Positions 6,720-12,983 of a DNA stretch of 16,202 nucleotides are shown here, piece after piece. Origin of the DNA: AR5 sp035762565 (GTDB lineage Bacteria; Methylomirabilota; Methylomirabilia; Rokubacteriales; CSP1-6); assembly GCA_035762565.1 (NCBI GenBank), contig DASTOJ010000296.1:1-16202 (forward strand), in the 5' to 3' direction. Each line of letters opens with the position of its first letter. The first letter of the stretch is position 1. The translations under genes and the position numbers were made by a program. The notes below the pieces were generated by a model, which was given only the letters and a program-made list of their open reading frames with translations, made no database searches and was not told the DNA's origin.

Positions 6720-6920
6720 ATGAAGAGGGTGCGCGAAGCCGTGATCGTCGTGACGGTGACCGTGGGAGTGGCGCTGGTGGCGGGCTGCCAGAAAGGGCCC
6801 GCGCAGAAGGCGGGGGAGAGCGTGGACCGAGCGCTGGATCAGGACCGTGTGCTCGGCAAGGGCCCGGTCGAAAAGGCGGGCAAGAAAGTCGACAAGGCTG
6901 TCGACGAGCTCAAGCGATAA
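6720..6920 (+). CDS. Small lipoprotein with two tandem KAG-VD repeats
   Basis: This 66-residue protein has a positively charged start (MKRVREAV), a short hydrophobic core and the lipobox LVAGC with Cys23. It is predicted to be lipid-modified, and Gln at the +2 position suggests outer-membrane sorting. The mature part is two imperfect copies of one unit: KGPAQKAGESVDRALDQ (25-41) and KGPVEKAGKKVDKAVDEL (47-64), each likely an amphipathic, charge-rich helix. Its function is unknown; entericidin-like and other small stress lipoproteins have a similar general look. It has its own promoter with a palindrome, and its 3' end converges on the sigma54 activator gene with an 11-base gap. Only a weak GCGAG purine stretch precedes the ATG. 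Confidence 0.7.
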   Translation: MKRVREAVIVVTVTVGVALVAGCQKGPAQKAGESVDRALDQDRVLGKGPVEKAGKKVDKAVDELKR

Positions 6921-6931
6921 GGGTGGACGGG

Positions 6932-8329
6932 CTAGGGCTTGATGCCGAGCTTGGCCAGCTTGGTGCGCAGCGCCTGCCCGCTCACTCCGAGAATGGAGGC
7001 CGCGCGGTCGCGGTCGAAGTTCGTGTCCTCGAGCACCTGCTGGATGAGCGCACGCTCCATCGCCTTCAGCGATATCGCGGGCAATTTCACCGCTCCGGCG
7101 GCGGCGGACGATGCGGTACGGGCGGCCGGCGCACTGGCGGGGCCACCGCCGCCGGCGGCGCTGTGGAGCTCGGGCGGGAGGTGCTCGATCCCGATCACCG
7201 AGCCCTCGCACGCGATCACCGCGCGCTGGATGACGTTGCGCAGCTGACGGACGTTGCCGGGCCAGGCGTACTCGTTGAGGGCGCGGATGGCCTCGGCCGT
7301 GAGGTCGCGAACGGCCCGACGGTCCTCGCGGTTGAACTCGTCGATGAAGTGACGCACGAGGAGCGGGATGTCCTCGAGGCGCTCGCGCAGGGCGGGGACC
7401 GGGATCGGAAAGACGTTCAGGCGGTAGTAGAGATCCTCGCGGAACTTGCCCTTCTCGAGCGCCTCCGTCGGCACCTGGTTGGTGGCGGCGACGATCCGGA
7501 CGTCGACCTTCAGCTCCGTCTTGCCGCCGACGCGCCGGAAGCTGCCTTCCGCGAGGACCCGCAGCAGCTTGGCCTGCACCGAGACGTCCATTTCAGCGAT
7601 CTCGTCGAGGAAGAGCGTGCCGTGGTCGCTGAGCTCGAAGCATCCCGACCGGCGCTCGGTCGCGCCCGTGAAGGCGCCGCGCTCGTGGCCGAACAGCTCG
7701 CTCTCGATGAGGGTCTCCGGGATGGCGGCGCAGTTGATCGCCACCAGCGCATGCGCTCGCCGCTCGGATCGCTCGTGGATCGTGCGCGCGACGAGCTCCT
7801 TGCCCGTCCCGCTCTCACCGTAGATCAGGACCGGCGCCGAGCTCGGCGCGGCGAGCTCGATCCACCGGTAGACCTCCTGCATCCCTTTCGCCTCGCCCAG
7901 GAGGTCGCCGAAGGCGCCCTTCTGGCGGAGCTGGTGGCGGAGCAGCGCGACCTCGCGGGAGAGCGACGCCCGCTCGGCGGCCTTCTCGAGGAGCAGGCGC
8001 AACCGGACCGCGTCGACGGGCTTGGTCAGGTAGTCGTAGGCGCCGCGCCGCATCGCGTCCACGGCGGACTCGACACTGCCATGGCCGGTGAGGACAAGCA
8101 CCATCGGCGTCCGACCCGTCTCGTTGAAGCGCTGCAGGAGACCGACGCCGTCCATCTCGGGCAGGACGAGATCGGTGATGACCACGGCGGGGGCCCACCG
8201 CTCCGAGGTCGCCAGGGCCTCCTCCGCAGAGGCGGCCGTTTCGACCTCGTACCCCCAGTGGCCCACGAGCCGAGCAAGCGCGTCTCGCTCGCTGGCCTCG
8301 TCTTCGACGATCAGGACGTTGCGTGCCAT
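6932..8329 (-). CDS. NtrC/AtoC-type sigma54-dependent response regulator
   Basis: This 465-residue activator has three domains. The receiver domain (1-120) has E9/D10, phospho-acceptor D53, T81 and K103 intact. The AAA+ domain has Walker A GESGTGKE (171-178), the sigma54-contacting GAFTGA loop (218-223) and Walker B LFLDEI (239-244). A Fis-type helix-turn-helix closes the protein (about 438-465, RAASILGVSGQALRTKLAKLGI). It should use ATP to open promoter complexes of sigma54 polymerase. No histidine kinase is adjacent, so it is an orphan here. The gene is divergent from the phospholipase D lipoprotein gene, which has a close-to-consensus -24/-12 promoter in the shared 132-base gap. No clear Shine-Dalgarno sequence precedes the ATG; the start is set by the receiver-domain beginning MARNVLIVEDE. 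Confidence 0.93.
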   Translation of the reverse strand: MARNVLIVEDEASERDALARLVGHWGYEVETAASAEEALATSERWAPAVVITDLVLPEMDGVGLLQRFNETGRTPMVLVLTGHGSVESAVDAMRRGAYDYLTKPVDAVRLRLLLEKAAERASLSREVALLRHQLRQKGAFGDLLGEAKGMQEVYRWIELAAPSSAPVLIYGESGTGKELVARTIHERSERRAHALVAINCAAIPETLIESELFGHERGAFTGATERRSGCFELSDHGTLFLDEIAEMDVSVQAKLLRVLAEGSFRRVGGKTELKVDVRIVAATNQVPTEALEKGKFREDLYYRLNVFPIPVPALRERLEDIPLLVRHFIDEFNREDRRAVRDLTAEAIRALNEYAWPGNVRQLRNVIQRAVIACEGSVIGIEHLPPELHSAAGGGGPASAPAARTASSAAAGAVKLPAISLKAMERALIQQVLEDTNFDRDRAASILGVSGQALRTKLAKLGIKP

Positions 8330-8347
8330 AGGTGGTGGACGCGAGCC

Positions 8348-8367
8348 GTGATGATATCGGGAATCAC
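8348..8367. promoter_or_regulatory. Candidate activator-binding inverted repeat upstream of the sigma54 promoter
   Basis: GTGAT (8348-8352) and ATCAC (8363-8367) form an inverted repeat with a 10-base spacer that itself begins with GATATC. Its centre lies about 102 bases before the predicted sigma54 start of transcription, a usual place for an enhancer bound by an NtrC-type dimer. It also overlaps the upstream region of the activator gene, so it could serve autoregulation. Only one such site is seen. Confidence 0.3.
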
Positions 8368-8433
8368 TGGGCTTCCGCCAGCGCCCTCCCGGCCGCTACG
8401 GGCGTTGCCACCCAACCCGTCTCCCACAACGCT

Positions 8434-8449
8434 TGGCTCGCGATTTGCA
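8434..8449 (+). promoter_or_regulatory. Sigma54 (-24/-12) promoter of the phospholipase D lipoprotein gene
   Basis: TGGCTCG-CGAT-TTGCA (8434-8449) matches the sigma54 consensus TGGCACG-N4-TTGCW at every named base but one (T for A at the fifth position). It has the required GG (8435-8436) and GC (8447-8448) ten bases apart. Transcription would start near 8460. It points at the lipoprotein gene and sits beside a divergent sigma54 activator gene, which makes a chance match much less likely. Confidence 0.7.
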
Positions 8450-8461
8450 CATCGGAACGCT

Positions 8462-9736
8462 GTGTCCTTCGCTGGCCGTCGTGTTTGGACGAGAAAGGCC
8501 GTGCTCCCGGCCATCACCGTCCTCGCGCTGTCAGCCGGCTGTGCCCACGTCAACGCCGATCTCGAGAAGCTCCCCGCCGTCGAGCTGGGTGAGCCCGCCT
8601 TCTACCCGACGCTGCAGGCCTATGCCGGTGCCCCCATCGTCGGCGGCAACGAGGTCCGGATCCTCCTGAATGGCGAGCAAATCTTCCCCGCGGTGGTCGA
8701 AGCGATCCGGGCCGCCCGCACGTCGATCACCTACGCACAGTACGTCTTCGAGGAGGGGCCGGTGTCCGATGACGTGGTCCAGGCCCTGGCGGACCGGTGC
8801 CGGGCGGGAGTGCCCGCCCACATCCTCCTCGACGGCGTCGGCACCCTCAACATGCCCGCCCGCTACACCGATACCCTCCGTCAGGCCGGGTGCCAGGTGA
8901 AGACGTTCAGGGCCGTGCGCCCCTGGGCCCTCAGGCGGGCGAACAACCGCAACCATCGCCGCATCCTTGTCGTCGACGGACGCGTGGGCTTCACCGGGGG
9001 CTCGGGAGTCAGCCGCAAGTGGATGGGCGACGGCCGAACGGCCGACCATTGGCGCGACACGGACGTGCGAGTCGAGGGGCCGGCCGTCGAGTGGATGCAG
9101 GCGGCGTTCATCGAGAACTGGATGGAGGCCGCCGGGGAGGCGCTGGGCGGCGGCGTGTACTTCCCGCGCCAGCAGCCCGCGCGCGGGCCCGTCGCGGTGC
9201 AGGTGGTGCGCAGCTCGCCGGAAGGCGGCAGCTATGCCATGTACAGCACGCTGCTGATCGCGCTCAACGCGGCCCGGCAGTCGATCCGGATCACGAACCC
9301 GTATTTCCTGCTGGACGAGGCCATGATGCAGGCCGTACTCGACCGGATCCGACGCGGCGTGACGGTCGAGGTTCTGGTGCCCGGGACCATCGATCACGCG
9401 TTCGTCCGTCAGGCCAGCCGGGCGACATGGGGACCGCTCCTCGAGGCCGGCGTCAGGATCCACGAGTACCGGCCCGCACTGCTGCACGCCAAGACGATGG
9501 TGATCGACGGCCGCTGGGCGACGGTGGGCAGCACGAACCTCGATCCGCGCTCCTTCGCCCTCAGCCAGGAGCTGAACGCCATCGTCTACGACCGCGGGGT
9601 CGCCCGGCAATTGGAAGAGGTGTTCGCGGCCGATCTCGCGCACGCCAAGCCGATCGACTACGCCGCGTGGCGGGAGCGCGGAGTGCGGGCGCGTCTCTTC
9701 GAGCTGCTCGTGTTCCCGATGCGCGACATGCTGTGA
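8462..9736 (+). CDS. Lipoprotein phospholipase D / cardiolipin synthase-like protein
   Basis: This is a 424-residue protein with two PLD domains. From GTG 8462 it has a basic N-terminus (GRRVWTRK), a hydrophobic stretch and the lipobox LSAGC with Cys26. Ala at +2 predicts an outer-membrane or periplasm-facing lipoprotein. The first catalytic motif is H165-R-R167-(4)-D172 followed by GFTGG, with Arg where HKD motifs have Lys. The second, H342-A-K344-(4)-D349 followed by GSTNLDPRSF, is canonical. Such enzymes transfer phosphatidyl groups (cardiolipin synthesis) or hydrolyse phospholipids. Bacterial cardiolipin synthases are normally inner-membrane or cytoplasmic, so a lipid anchor is noteworthy. 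The frame stays open far upstream, but that part is antisense to the activator. GTG 8501 is an alternative start; ATG 8351 would lie upstream of the promoter. Expression is probably sigma54-dependent. Confidence 0.85.
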   Translation: MSFAGRRVWTRKAVLPAITVLALSAGCAHVNADLEKLPAVELGEPAFYPTLQAYAGAPIVGGNEVRILLNGEQIFPAVVEAIRAARTSITYAQYVFEEGPVSDDVVQALADRCRAGVPAHILLDGVGTLNMPARYTDTLRQAGCQVKTFRAVRPWALRRANNRNHRRILVVDGRVGFTGGSGVSRKWMGDGRTADHWRDTDVRVEGPAVEWMQAAFIENWMEAAGEALGGGVYFPRQQPARGPVAVQVVRSSPEGGSYAMYSTLLIALNAARQSIRITNPYFLLDEAMMQAVLDRIRRGVTVEVLVPGTIDHAFVRQASRATWGPLLEAGVRIHEYRPALLHAKTMVIDGRWATVGSTNLDPRSFALSQELNAIVYDRGVARQLEEVFAADLAHAKPIDYAAWRERGVRARLFELLVFPMRDML

Positions 9737-9757
9737 GGCCGCCGAGGACGCGCCTCC

Positions 9758-10498
9758 TTACACCAGCCGCTCCCGCAGCCGTGAGCTGAGCGTGTCCACG
9801 GCCATCACCATCGCGACTGTCACCAGCAGCACCGTGGAGGCGGCCGGGTAGTCGATCATTCGCAGATAGGTCTGGAGATAGAAGCCGATGCCGCCGGCGC
9901 CGACGAAGCCGAGCACGGTCGCGGCCCGGATGTTGCTCTCCAGGCGGTAGAGGACGTAGGAGAGGAACAGCGGCAGCACTTGCGGGAGGACGCCGTAGCG
10001 CAGCACTTGCAACCGGGTGGCGCCGGTGGCGGTGACGGCGTCCACCGGGCCAGGGTCGATGCCCTCGATCGCCTCGGAATAGAGCTTGGCCAGCGACGTC
10101 GTCGTGTAGGCGATCACGGCGAGGACGCCGGGGAACGGGCCCAGGCCGACGGCGGCGACGAACACGAGCGCGTACACGAGCGTGTCCACGCTGCGGAAGA
10201 AGTTGAGCACCGTGCGGGCGGGATAGAAGACCGGGGCCGGGGCGACGTTGCGCGCCGACAGGAAGCCGAGCGGGAGCGCGAGGCCGGCGGCCAGCGCGGT
10301 GCCGAGCACGGCGATCTCCACCGTCTTGAGGGCGCCGCCCAGCGCGGCCGGCAGCACGCTCGGGTCGGGCGGCAGCATCCGGCGCAGGAAGTCGAGGATC
10401 CACGGGACACCGCGGGCGAGGCGCACGGGGTCGGCGCCCGTGTCCCAGGCCAGCCACAGCAGCACGACGGCGGCGACGAACAGCGCCGCCCTTCTCAC
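9758..10498 (-). CDS. phnE: Phosphonate/phosphite-type ABC transporter permease
   Basis: This 246-residue membrane protein shows the PhnE pattern: an N-terminal helix, a periplasmic segment, then helices around ALGGALKTVEIAVLGTALAAGL, RTVLNFFRSVDTLVYALVFV and the EAA-type loop (LYSEAIEGIDPGPVDAVTATGAT). The highly typical ATVLGFVGAGGIGFYL follows near the C-terminus. It forms the pore of the transporter with PhnC and PhnD. The GTG start at 10498 overlaps the phnC stop by four bases (GTGA, 10495-10498), so translation is coupled. It is the last gene of the operon and converges on the phospholipase gene with a 21-base gap. Confidence 0.92.
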   Translation of the reverse strand: MRRAALFVAAVVLLWLAWDTGADPVRLARGVPWILDFLRRMLPPDPSVLPAALGGALKTVEIAVLGTALAAGLALPLGFLSARNVAPAPVFYPARTVLNFFRSVDTLVYALVFVAAVGLGPFPGVLAVIAYTTTSLAKLYSEAIEGIDPGPVDAVTATGATRLQVLRYGVLPQVLPLFLSYVLYRLESNIRAATVLGFVGAGGIGFYLQTYLRMIDYPAASTVLLVTVAMVMAVDTLSSRLRERLV

Positions 10499-11235
10499 GC
10501 CGGCGCTCCGTAGATCGCCTCCGCCACGGCCGGCGTCACGGCCGCCGGCGGCCCGTCGAACGCGACCCGGCCGGCGCGGAAGCCGACGATGCGCGAGGCG
10601 TAGGCCAGCGCGGTCTCGAGCTGGTGCTGGCTCACGATCAGCGTGAGCCCGCGTTCGACGTTGATCGCCCTCAAGACGCCCATGATGTCGGTGGTGAGGG
10701 CGGGGTCGAGGCTCGCGGTGGGCTCGTCCGCGAGGATCACGCTCGGGGCCTGGGCGAGCGCCCGGGCGATGGCCACGCGCTGCTGCTCACCGCCCGAGAG
10801 CGTGTCGGCCCGCCGCCCGGCCAGGTGGGCGAGGCCGACCTGCGCCAGGCACGCCAGCGCCAGCTCGCGGTCGGGGGCGGGGAAACGGCCGAGCAGGCTC
10901 GGCAGTGTGGGCACGTAGCCGAGCCGGCCGGCCAGCACGTTGTCGAGGACCGAGGCGCGGCGCACCAGGTTGAACTGCTGGAACACCATCCCGATCCGCC
11001 GGCGCGCGGCCCGCAGCTCGGCGGGCGCGGCGCCGGTGACCGGGCGGCCCGCCACGCGCACGGTGCCGGCGGTCGGCTCGACGAGGCGGTTGAGCGCGCG
11101 CAGGAACGTCGTCTTGCCGCTGCCGCTGCGGCCCAGGATCACCACGAACTCGCCCGGTCCGACGGCGAGGTCGACGCCGTCGACGGCGCGGACCGCGGGC
11201 GGCAGCACCACGCGCAGGCCGGCCACCTCGATCAT
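10495..11235 (-). CDS. phnC: Phosphonate/phosphite-type ABC transporter ATP-binding protein
   Basis: This 246-residue ATPase carries Walker A GRSGSGKTT, a Q-loop (MVFQQFNL), the ABC signature LSGGEQQRVAIARAL, Walker B VILADEPTASLDP and the H-loop VSQHQLETAL. The order and length match PhnC, and the gene lies between phnD and phnE. I chose ATG 11235 (MIEVAGL), which has GGA a few bases upstream and fits the usual PhnC N-terminus. ATG 11244 (MDAMIEV) is equally possible and adds three residues. The frame stays open further upstream through the end of phnD, but that is a shadow reading. It powers import of phosphonate, phosphite or phosphate by PhnE. Confidence 0.92.
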   Translation of the reverse strand: MIEVAGLRVVLPPAVRAVDGVDLAVGPGEFVVILGRSGSGKTTFLRALNRLVEPTAGTVRVAGRPVTGAAPAELRAARRRIGMVFQQFNLVRRASVLDNVLAGRLGYVPTLPSLLGRFPAPDRELALACLAQVGLAHLAGRRADTLSGGEQQRVAIARALAQAPSVILADEPTASLDPALTTDIMGVLRAINVERGLTLIVSQHQLETALAYASRIVGFRAGRVAFDGPPAAVTPAVAEAIYGAPA

Positions 11236-11270
11236 CGCGTCCATCGACGGCGCGGCCGCGGCCGGGTCGC

Positions 11271-12146
11271 TCAGCGCGGTCGGGCGCCGAGCAGTTCGAT
11301 GGCCGCGCGCACGGGATCGTACTCGCGGTCCTCGGCCGCCTCGAACCCGTCGATGTCGTAGAGGCGCTTGAGCAGCGCGGCGTGGGCCGGCCCCCGGATC
11401 TGCAGCAGCGCCGCCCGCACGCGGGCGAACAGCGCCGGGTCGAGGCCGTCGCGGGCGGCGATGCCGGCCTCGGGGATTGGCTCGGTCTCGGCCACGAAGG
11501 TCAGTCGCTCGCGCTCGGCCGGATCCTTGAGGTATTGCTCGCGCGCCATGTCGAACGAGGCGATGGCGTCGACGTGGCCGTTGAGCAGCGCCCGCATGCT
11601 GGCGTCGTGAGCGCCGGAGAACACGACTTCCTTGAAGAAGGTCTTGGGGTCGCGGTTCTTCACCAGGCCGCGCTTGATCAGCAGCACCATCGGGTAGATG
11701 TAGCCCGACGACGAGGCCGGATCGACGAACGCGATCGTCCGGCCCCGCAGTTCCTCCACCGACTTGATCCCGGAATCCTTCCGGACGTAGATGCGTGACG
11801 TGAAGGAGGCCTTGCCGTGCCACAGGTTCTTGGCCACGATCGTCGCCCGGGCCTCGCGGCTGGCCAGGACGTAGCCGCCCGGATGCACGAAGGCCAGGTC
11901 GGCCGTGCGGTTGCGCAGCGCCTCGATGACCGCGGCGTAGTCCGAGGCCACCGTGACGCGCACCGGCACCCCCGCCAGCTTGCCGAGGACCTGCGCGAAC
12001 TCCTCGCCGGTGGCCAGCAGGTCCGTCGGCTTCTGCGAGGGGGTGAGCACCAGGTGCAGCGACGACTGAGCGGCCGCCGGCCGGCCGGCGCCCGCCAGCG
12101 CCGCCGCCAGTGCGGCCACGAAGTCCCGTCGCGAGAGGCGGATCAT
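11271..12146 (-). CDS. phnD: Phosphonate/phosphite/phosphate-binding periplasmic protein, Tat-type signal
   Basis: This 291-residue protein starts MIRLSRRDFVAALAAALAG, a twin-arginine signal (S-R-R-D-F-V) with probable cleavage after PAAAQ. The mature part has the PhnD-family segments: a DYAAVIEALRNRTADLAF region with Y70, FVHPGGYVLA (Y92), DPASSSGYIYP (serines 145-147 for the phosphonate oxygens), SGAHDAS (H180) and DAIASFD (D199). These correspond to ligand residues of characterised PhnD proteins. It would hand phosphonate, phosphite or related anions to PhnE/PhnC, encoded next. A Tat signal is less usual than a Sec signal for PhnD, implying folded export. The ATG at 12146 has no Shine-Dalgarno sequence and lies about 3 bases after the predicted start of transcription. 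Confidence 0.9.
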   Translation of the reverse strand: MIRLSRRDFVAALAAALAGAGRPAAAQSSLHLVLTPSQKPTDLLATGEEFAQVLGKLAGVPVRVTVASDYAAVIEALRNRTADLAFVHPGGYVLASREARATIVAKNLWHGKASFTSRIYVRKDSGIKSVEELRGRTIAFVDPASSSGYIYPMVLLIKRGLVKNRDPKTFFKEVVFSGAHDASMRALLNGHVDAIASFDMAREQYLKDPAERERLTFVAETEPIPEAGIAARDGLDPALFARVRAALLQIRGPAHAALLKRLYDIDGFEAAEDREYDPVRAAIELLGARPR

Positions 12147-12155
12147 CGGAGGGTG

Positions 12156-12184
12156 AGGATAGCGGCGGCCGGGCGGCCCGGCAA
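12156..12184 (-). promoter_or_regulatory. Promoter of the phnDCE operon
   Basis: On the minus strand TTGCCG (12184-12179) and TATCCT (12161-12156) are separated by exactly 17 bases. The predicted +1 near 12149 leaves a leader of only about 3 bases before the phnD ATG. I see no obvious Pho-box repeat in the 78-base divergent gap, so phosphate control is not evident from sequence. Confidence 0.5.
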
Positions 12185-12209
12185 GCGTCGCGGCGGCGCC
12201 GGGGGAAGG

Positions 12210-12218
12210 TGGTCTAAT
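12210..12218 (+). promoter_or_regulatory. Extended -10 promoter of the single-domain response regulator, leaderless
   Basis: TG-G-TCTAAT (12210-12218) is an extended -10 whose last T is seven bases before the GTG start at 12225. The predicted +1 coincides with the start codon. No -35 is visible. It diverges from the phnD promoter, with -10 elements about 50 bases apart. Confidence 0.45.
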
Positions 12219-12224
12219 GGCGGC

Positions 12225-12605
12225 GTGCCCCGCGAGATCCTGATCGTCGACGACCACGAAGCGGTTCGGGACGCGCTGCTCGGAATGGTGGAAGAGGCCG
12301 GGTACTCGGCGGTGGCGTTTTCCAACGCGACCGCGGCGCTGGCGCGCATCGCCGAGCAGCGGCCGGCCCTGGTGCTGCTCGACATGATGATGCCCGAGGT
12401 CGACGGCGCAGACTTCCTGAGGCGGCTGGCCCGGCTGGCCGACGGCCGCAGCGTGCCAGTCATCGTGGTCTCCGCCATCGGCCATCTCCTGCAAGGTCTG
12501 CGCCGGTCGGAGGCCGACGCGGTCGGCGTCGCCGAGGTGCTGCCCAAGCCGGTCAGCTACACGACGCTGATCGCGGCCGTCGGCCGCGTCATCGGGCCTC
12601 CTTGA
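12225..12605 (+). CDS. Single-domain response regulator (receiver only)
   Basis: This 126-residue protein is a bare CheY-like receiver. It has the acidic pair D9/D10 (ILIVDDHE), phospho-acceptor D53 (LVLLDMMMPE), S83 in the Thr/Ser position and K108 (LPKP), with no output domain. Such proteins act by protein contact or as phosphate relays. No kinase lies nearby. The frame is open far upstream into phnD antisense, but the receiver fold begins at PREILIVDD, and the GTG at 12225 has a leaderless-type promoter exactly in place. An ATG at 12217 is out of frame. It is divergent from phnD, so it could conceivably serve the transporter, but that is speculation. Confidence 0.85.
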   Translation: MPREILIVDDHEAVRDALLGMVEEAGYSAVAFSNATAALARIAEQRPALVLLDMMMPEVDGADFLRRLARLADGRSVPVIVVSAIGHLLQGLRRSEADAVGVAEVLPKPVSYTTLIAAVGRVIGPP

Positions 12606-12630
12606 CCCGAGAGGGCCGTTTGGGGACAAT
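12602..12630 (+). promoter_or_regulatory. Promoter of the zinc-ribbon gene, overlapping the upstream stop codon
   Basis: TTGACC (12602-12607) and GACAAT (12625-12630) are 17 bases apart, a good sigma70 match (-35 five of six). The TGA stop of the response regulator (12603-12605) is inside the -35. The predicted +1 near 12637 leaves a 2-base leader before GTG 12639. Confidence 0.5.
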
Positions 12631-12638
12631 CGGGTGCC

Positions 12639-12947
12639 GTGGCGACGACCCCGACGGTCCCCAAGCGCAGGACAGCCGTGAAGCCGGCGCGCAAGAGCGC
12701 GAGGCAGCCGTCCGCGGTCCGCGTGAAGATCGTGCGCCTCGTCCCGCGCCGGCTGCTGGAGCGCGTCACCGGAGCGCCGGCCGGCCACGGCTCCGGCGGT
12801 TGTCTCAAGTGCGGCAGCCTCTTCCTCGAGATCGAGCCGGCGTTCGTGCATTGCCGCTACTGCGGCAGCCTGTCGCGGATCCGCGGCGCCTCTCTCCTCG
12901 CCCAGGAGGAGTACGAGATGCGCTCGGGCCTGCGCCTGGCCTCCTGA
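12639..12947 (+). CDS. Small zinc-ribbon protein of unknown function
   Basis: This 102-residue protein has a basic, disordered-looking N-terminus rich in Lys, Arg, Ala and Pro (about residues 8-42, including PKRRTAVKPARKSARQPS). A compact zinc ribbon follows: C55-LK-C58-GS and, 13 residues later, C72-RY-C75-GS, with hydrophobic residues between the pairs. The four cysteines almost certainly bind one Zn2+. The basic tail suggests nucleic-acid or ribosome contact, but I do not recognise a named family. The GTG start is supported by a well-spaced promoter immediately upstream and by coding-type third-position GC. The next gene follows after 36 bases and may be co-transcribed. Confidence 0.65.
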   Translation: MATTPTVPKRRTAVKPARKSARQPSAVRVKIVRLVPRRLLERVTGAPAGHGSGGCLKCGSLFLEIEPAFVHCRYCGSLSRIRGASLLAQEEYEMRSGLRLAS

Positions 12948-12983
12948 TCGCCGCCCGAGCTCCCGCCTGACCTTGCTCGACGC

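Noticed and set aside
5046..7211. A 721-residue minus-strand open frame
   Set aside because: It overlaps the amidohydrolase in another frame and is an Arg/Ala/Gly-rich shadow caused by high GC.
6923..8461. A very long plus-strand open frame running continuously into the PLD gene, which would make a 937-residue fusion protein
   Set aside because: The first 500 residues are the antisense of the sigma54 activator, have no domain pattern, and lie upstream of the sigma54 promoter. The lipoprotein signal at 8462 marks the real start.
9735..9756. GAGGC/GCCTC stem between the convergent PLD and phnE genes
   Set aside because: Five base pairs with a 12-base loop and no T-tract is too weak to call a terminator.
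11817..12224. Upstream extension of the small response regulator into phnD antisense
   Set aside because: The receiver fold starts at PREILIVDD and the promoter ends seven bases before GTG 12225. The extension has no recognisable domain.
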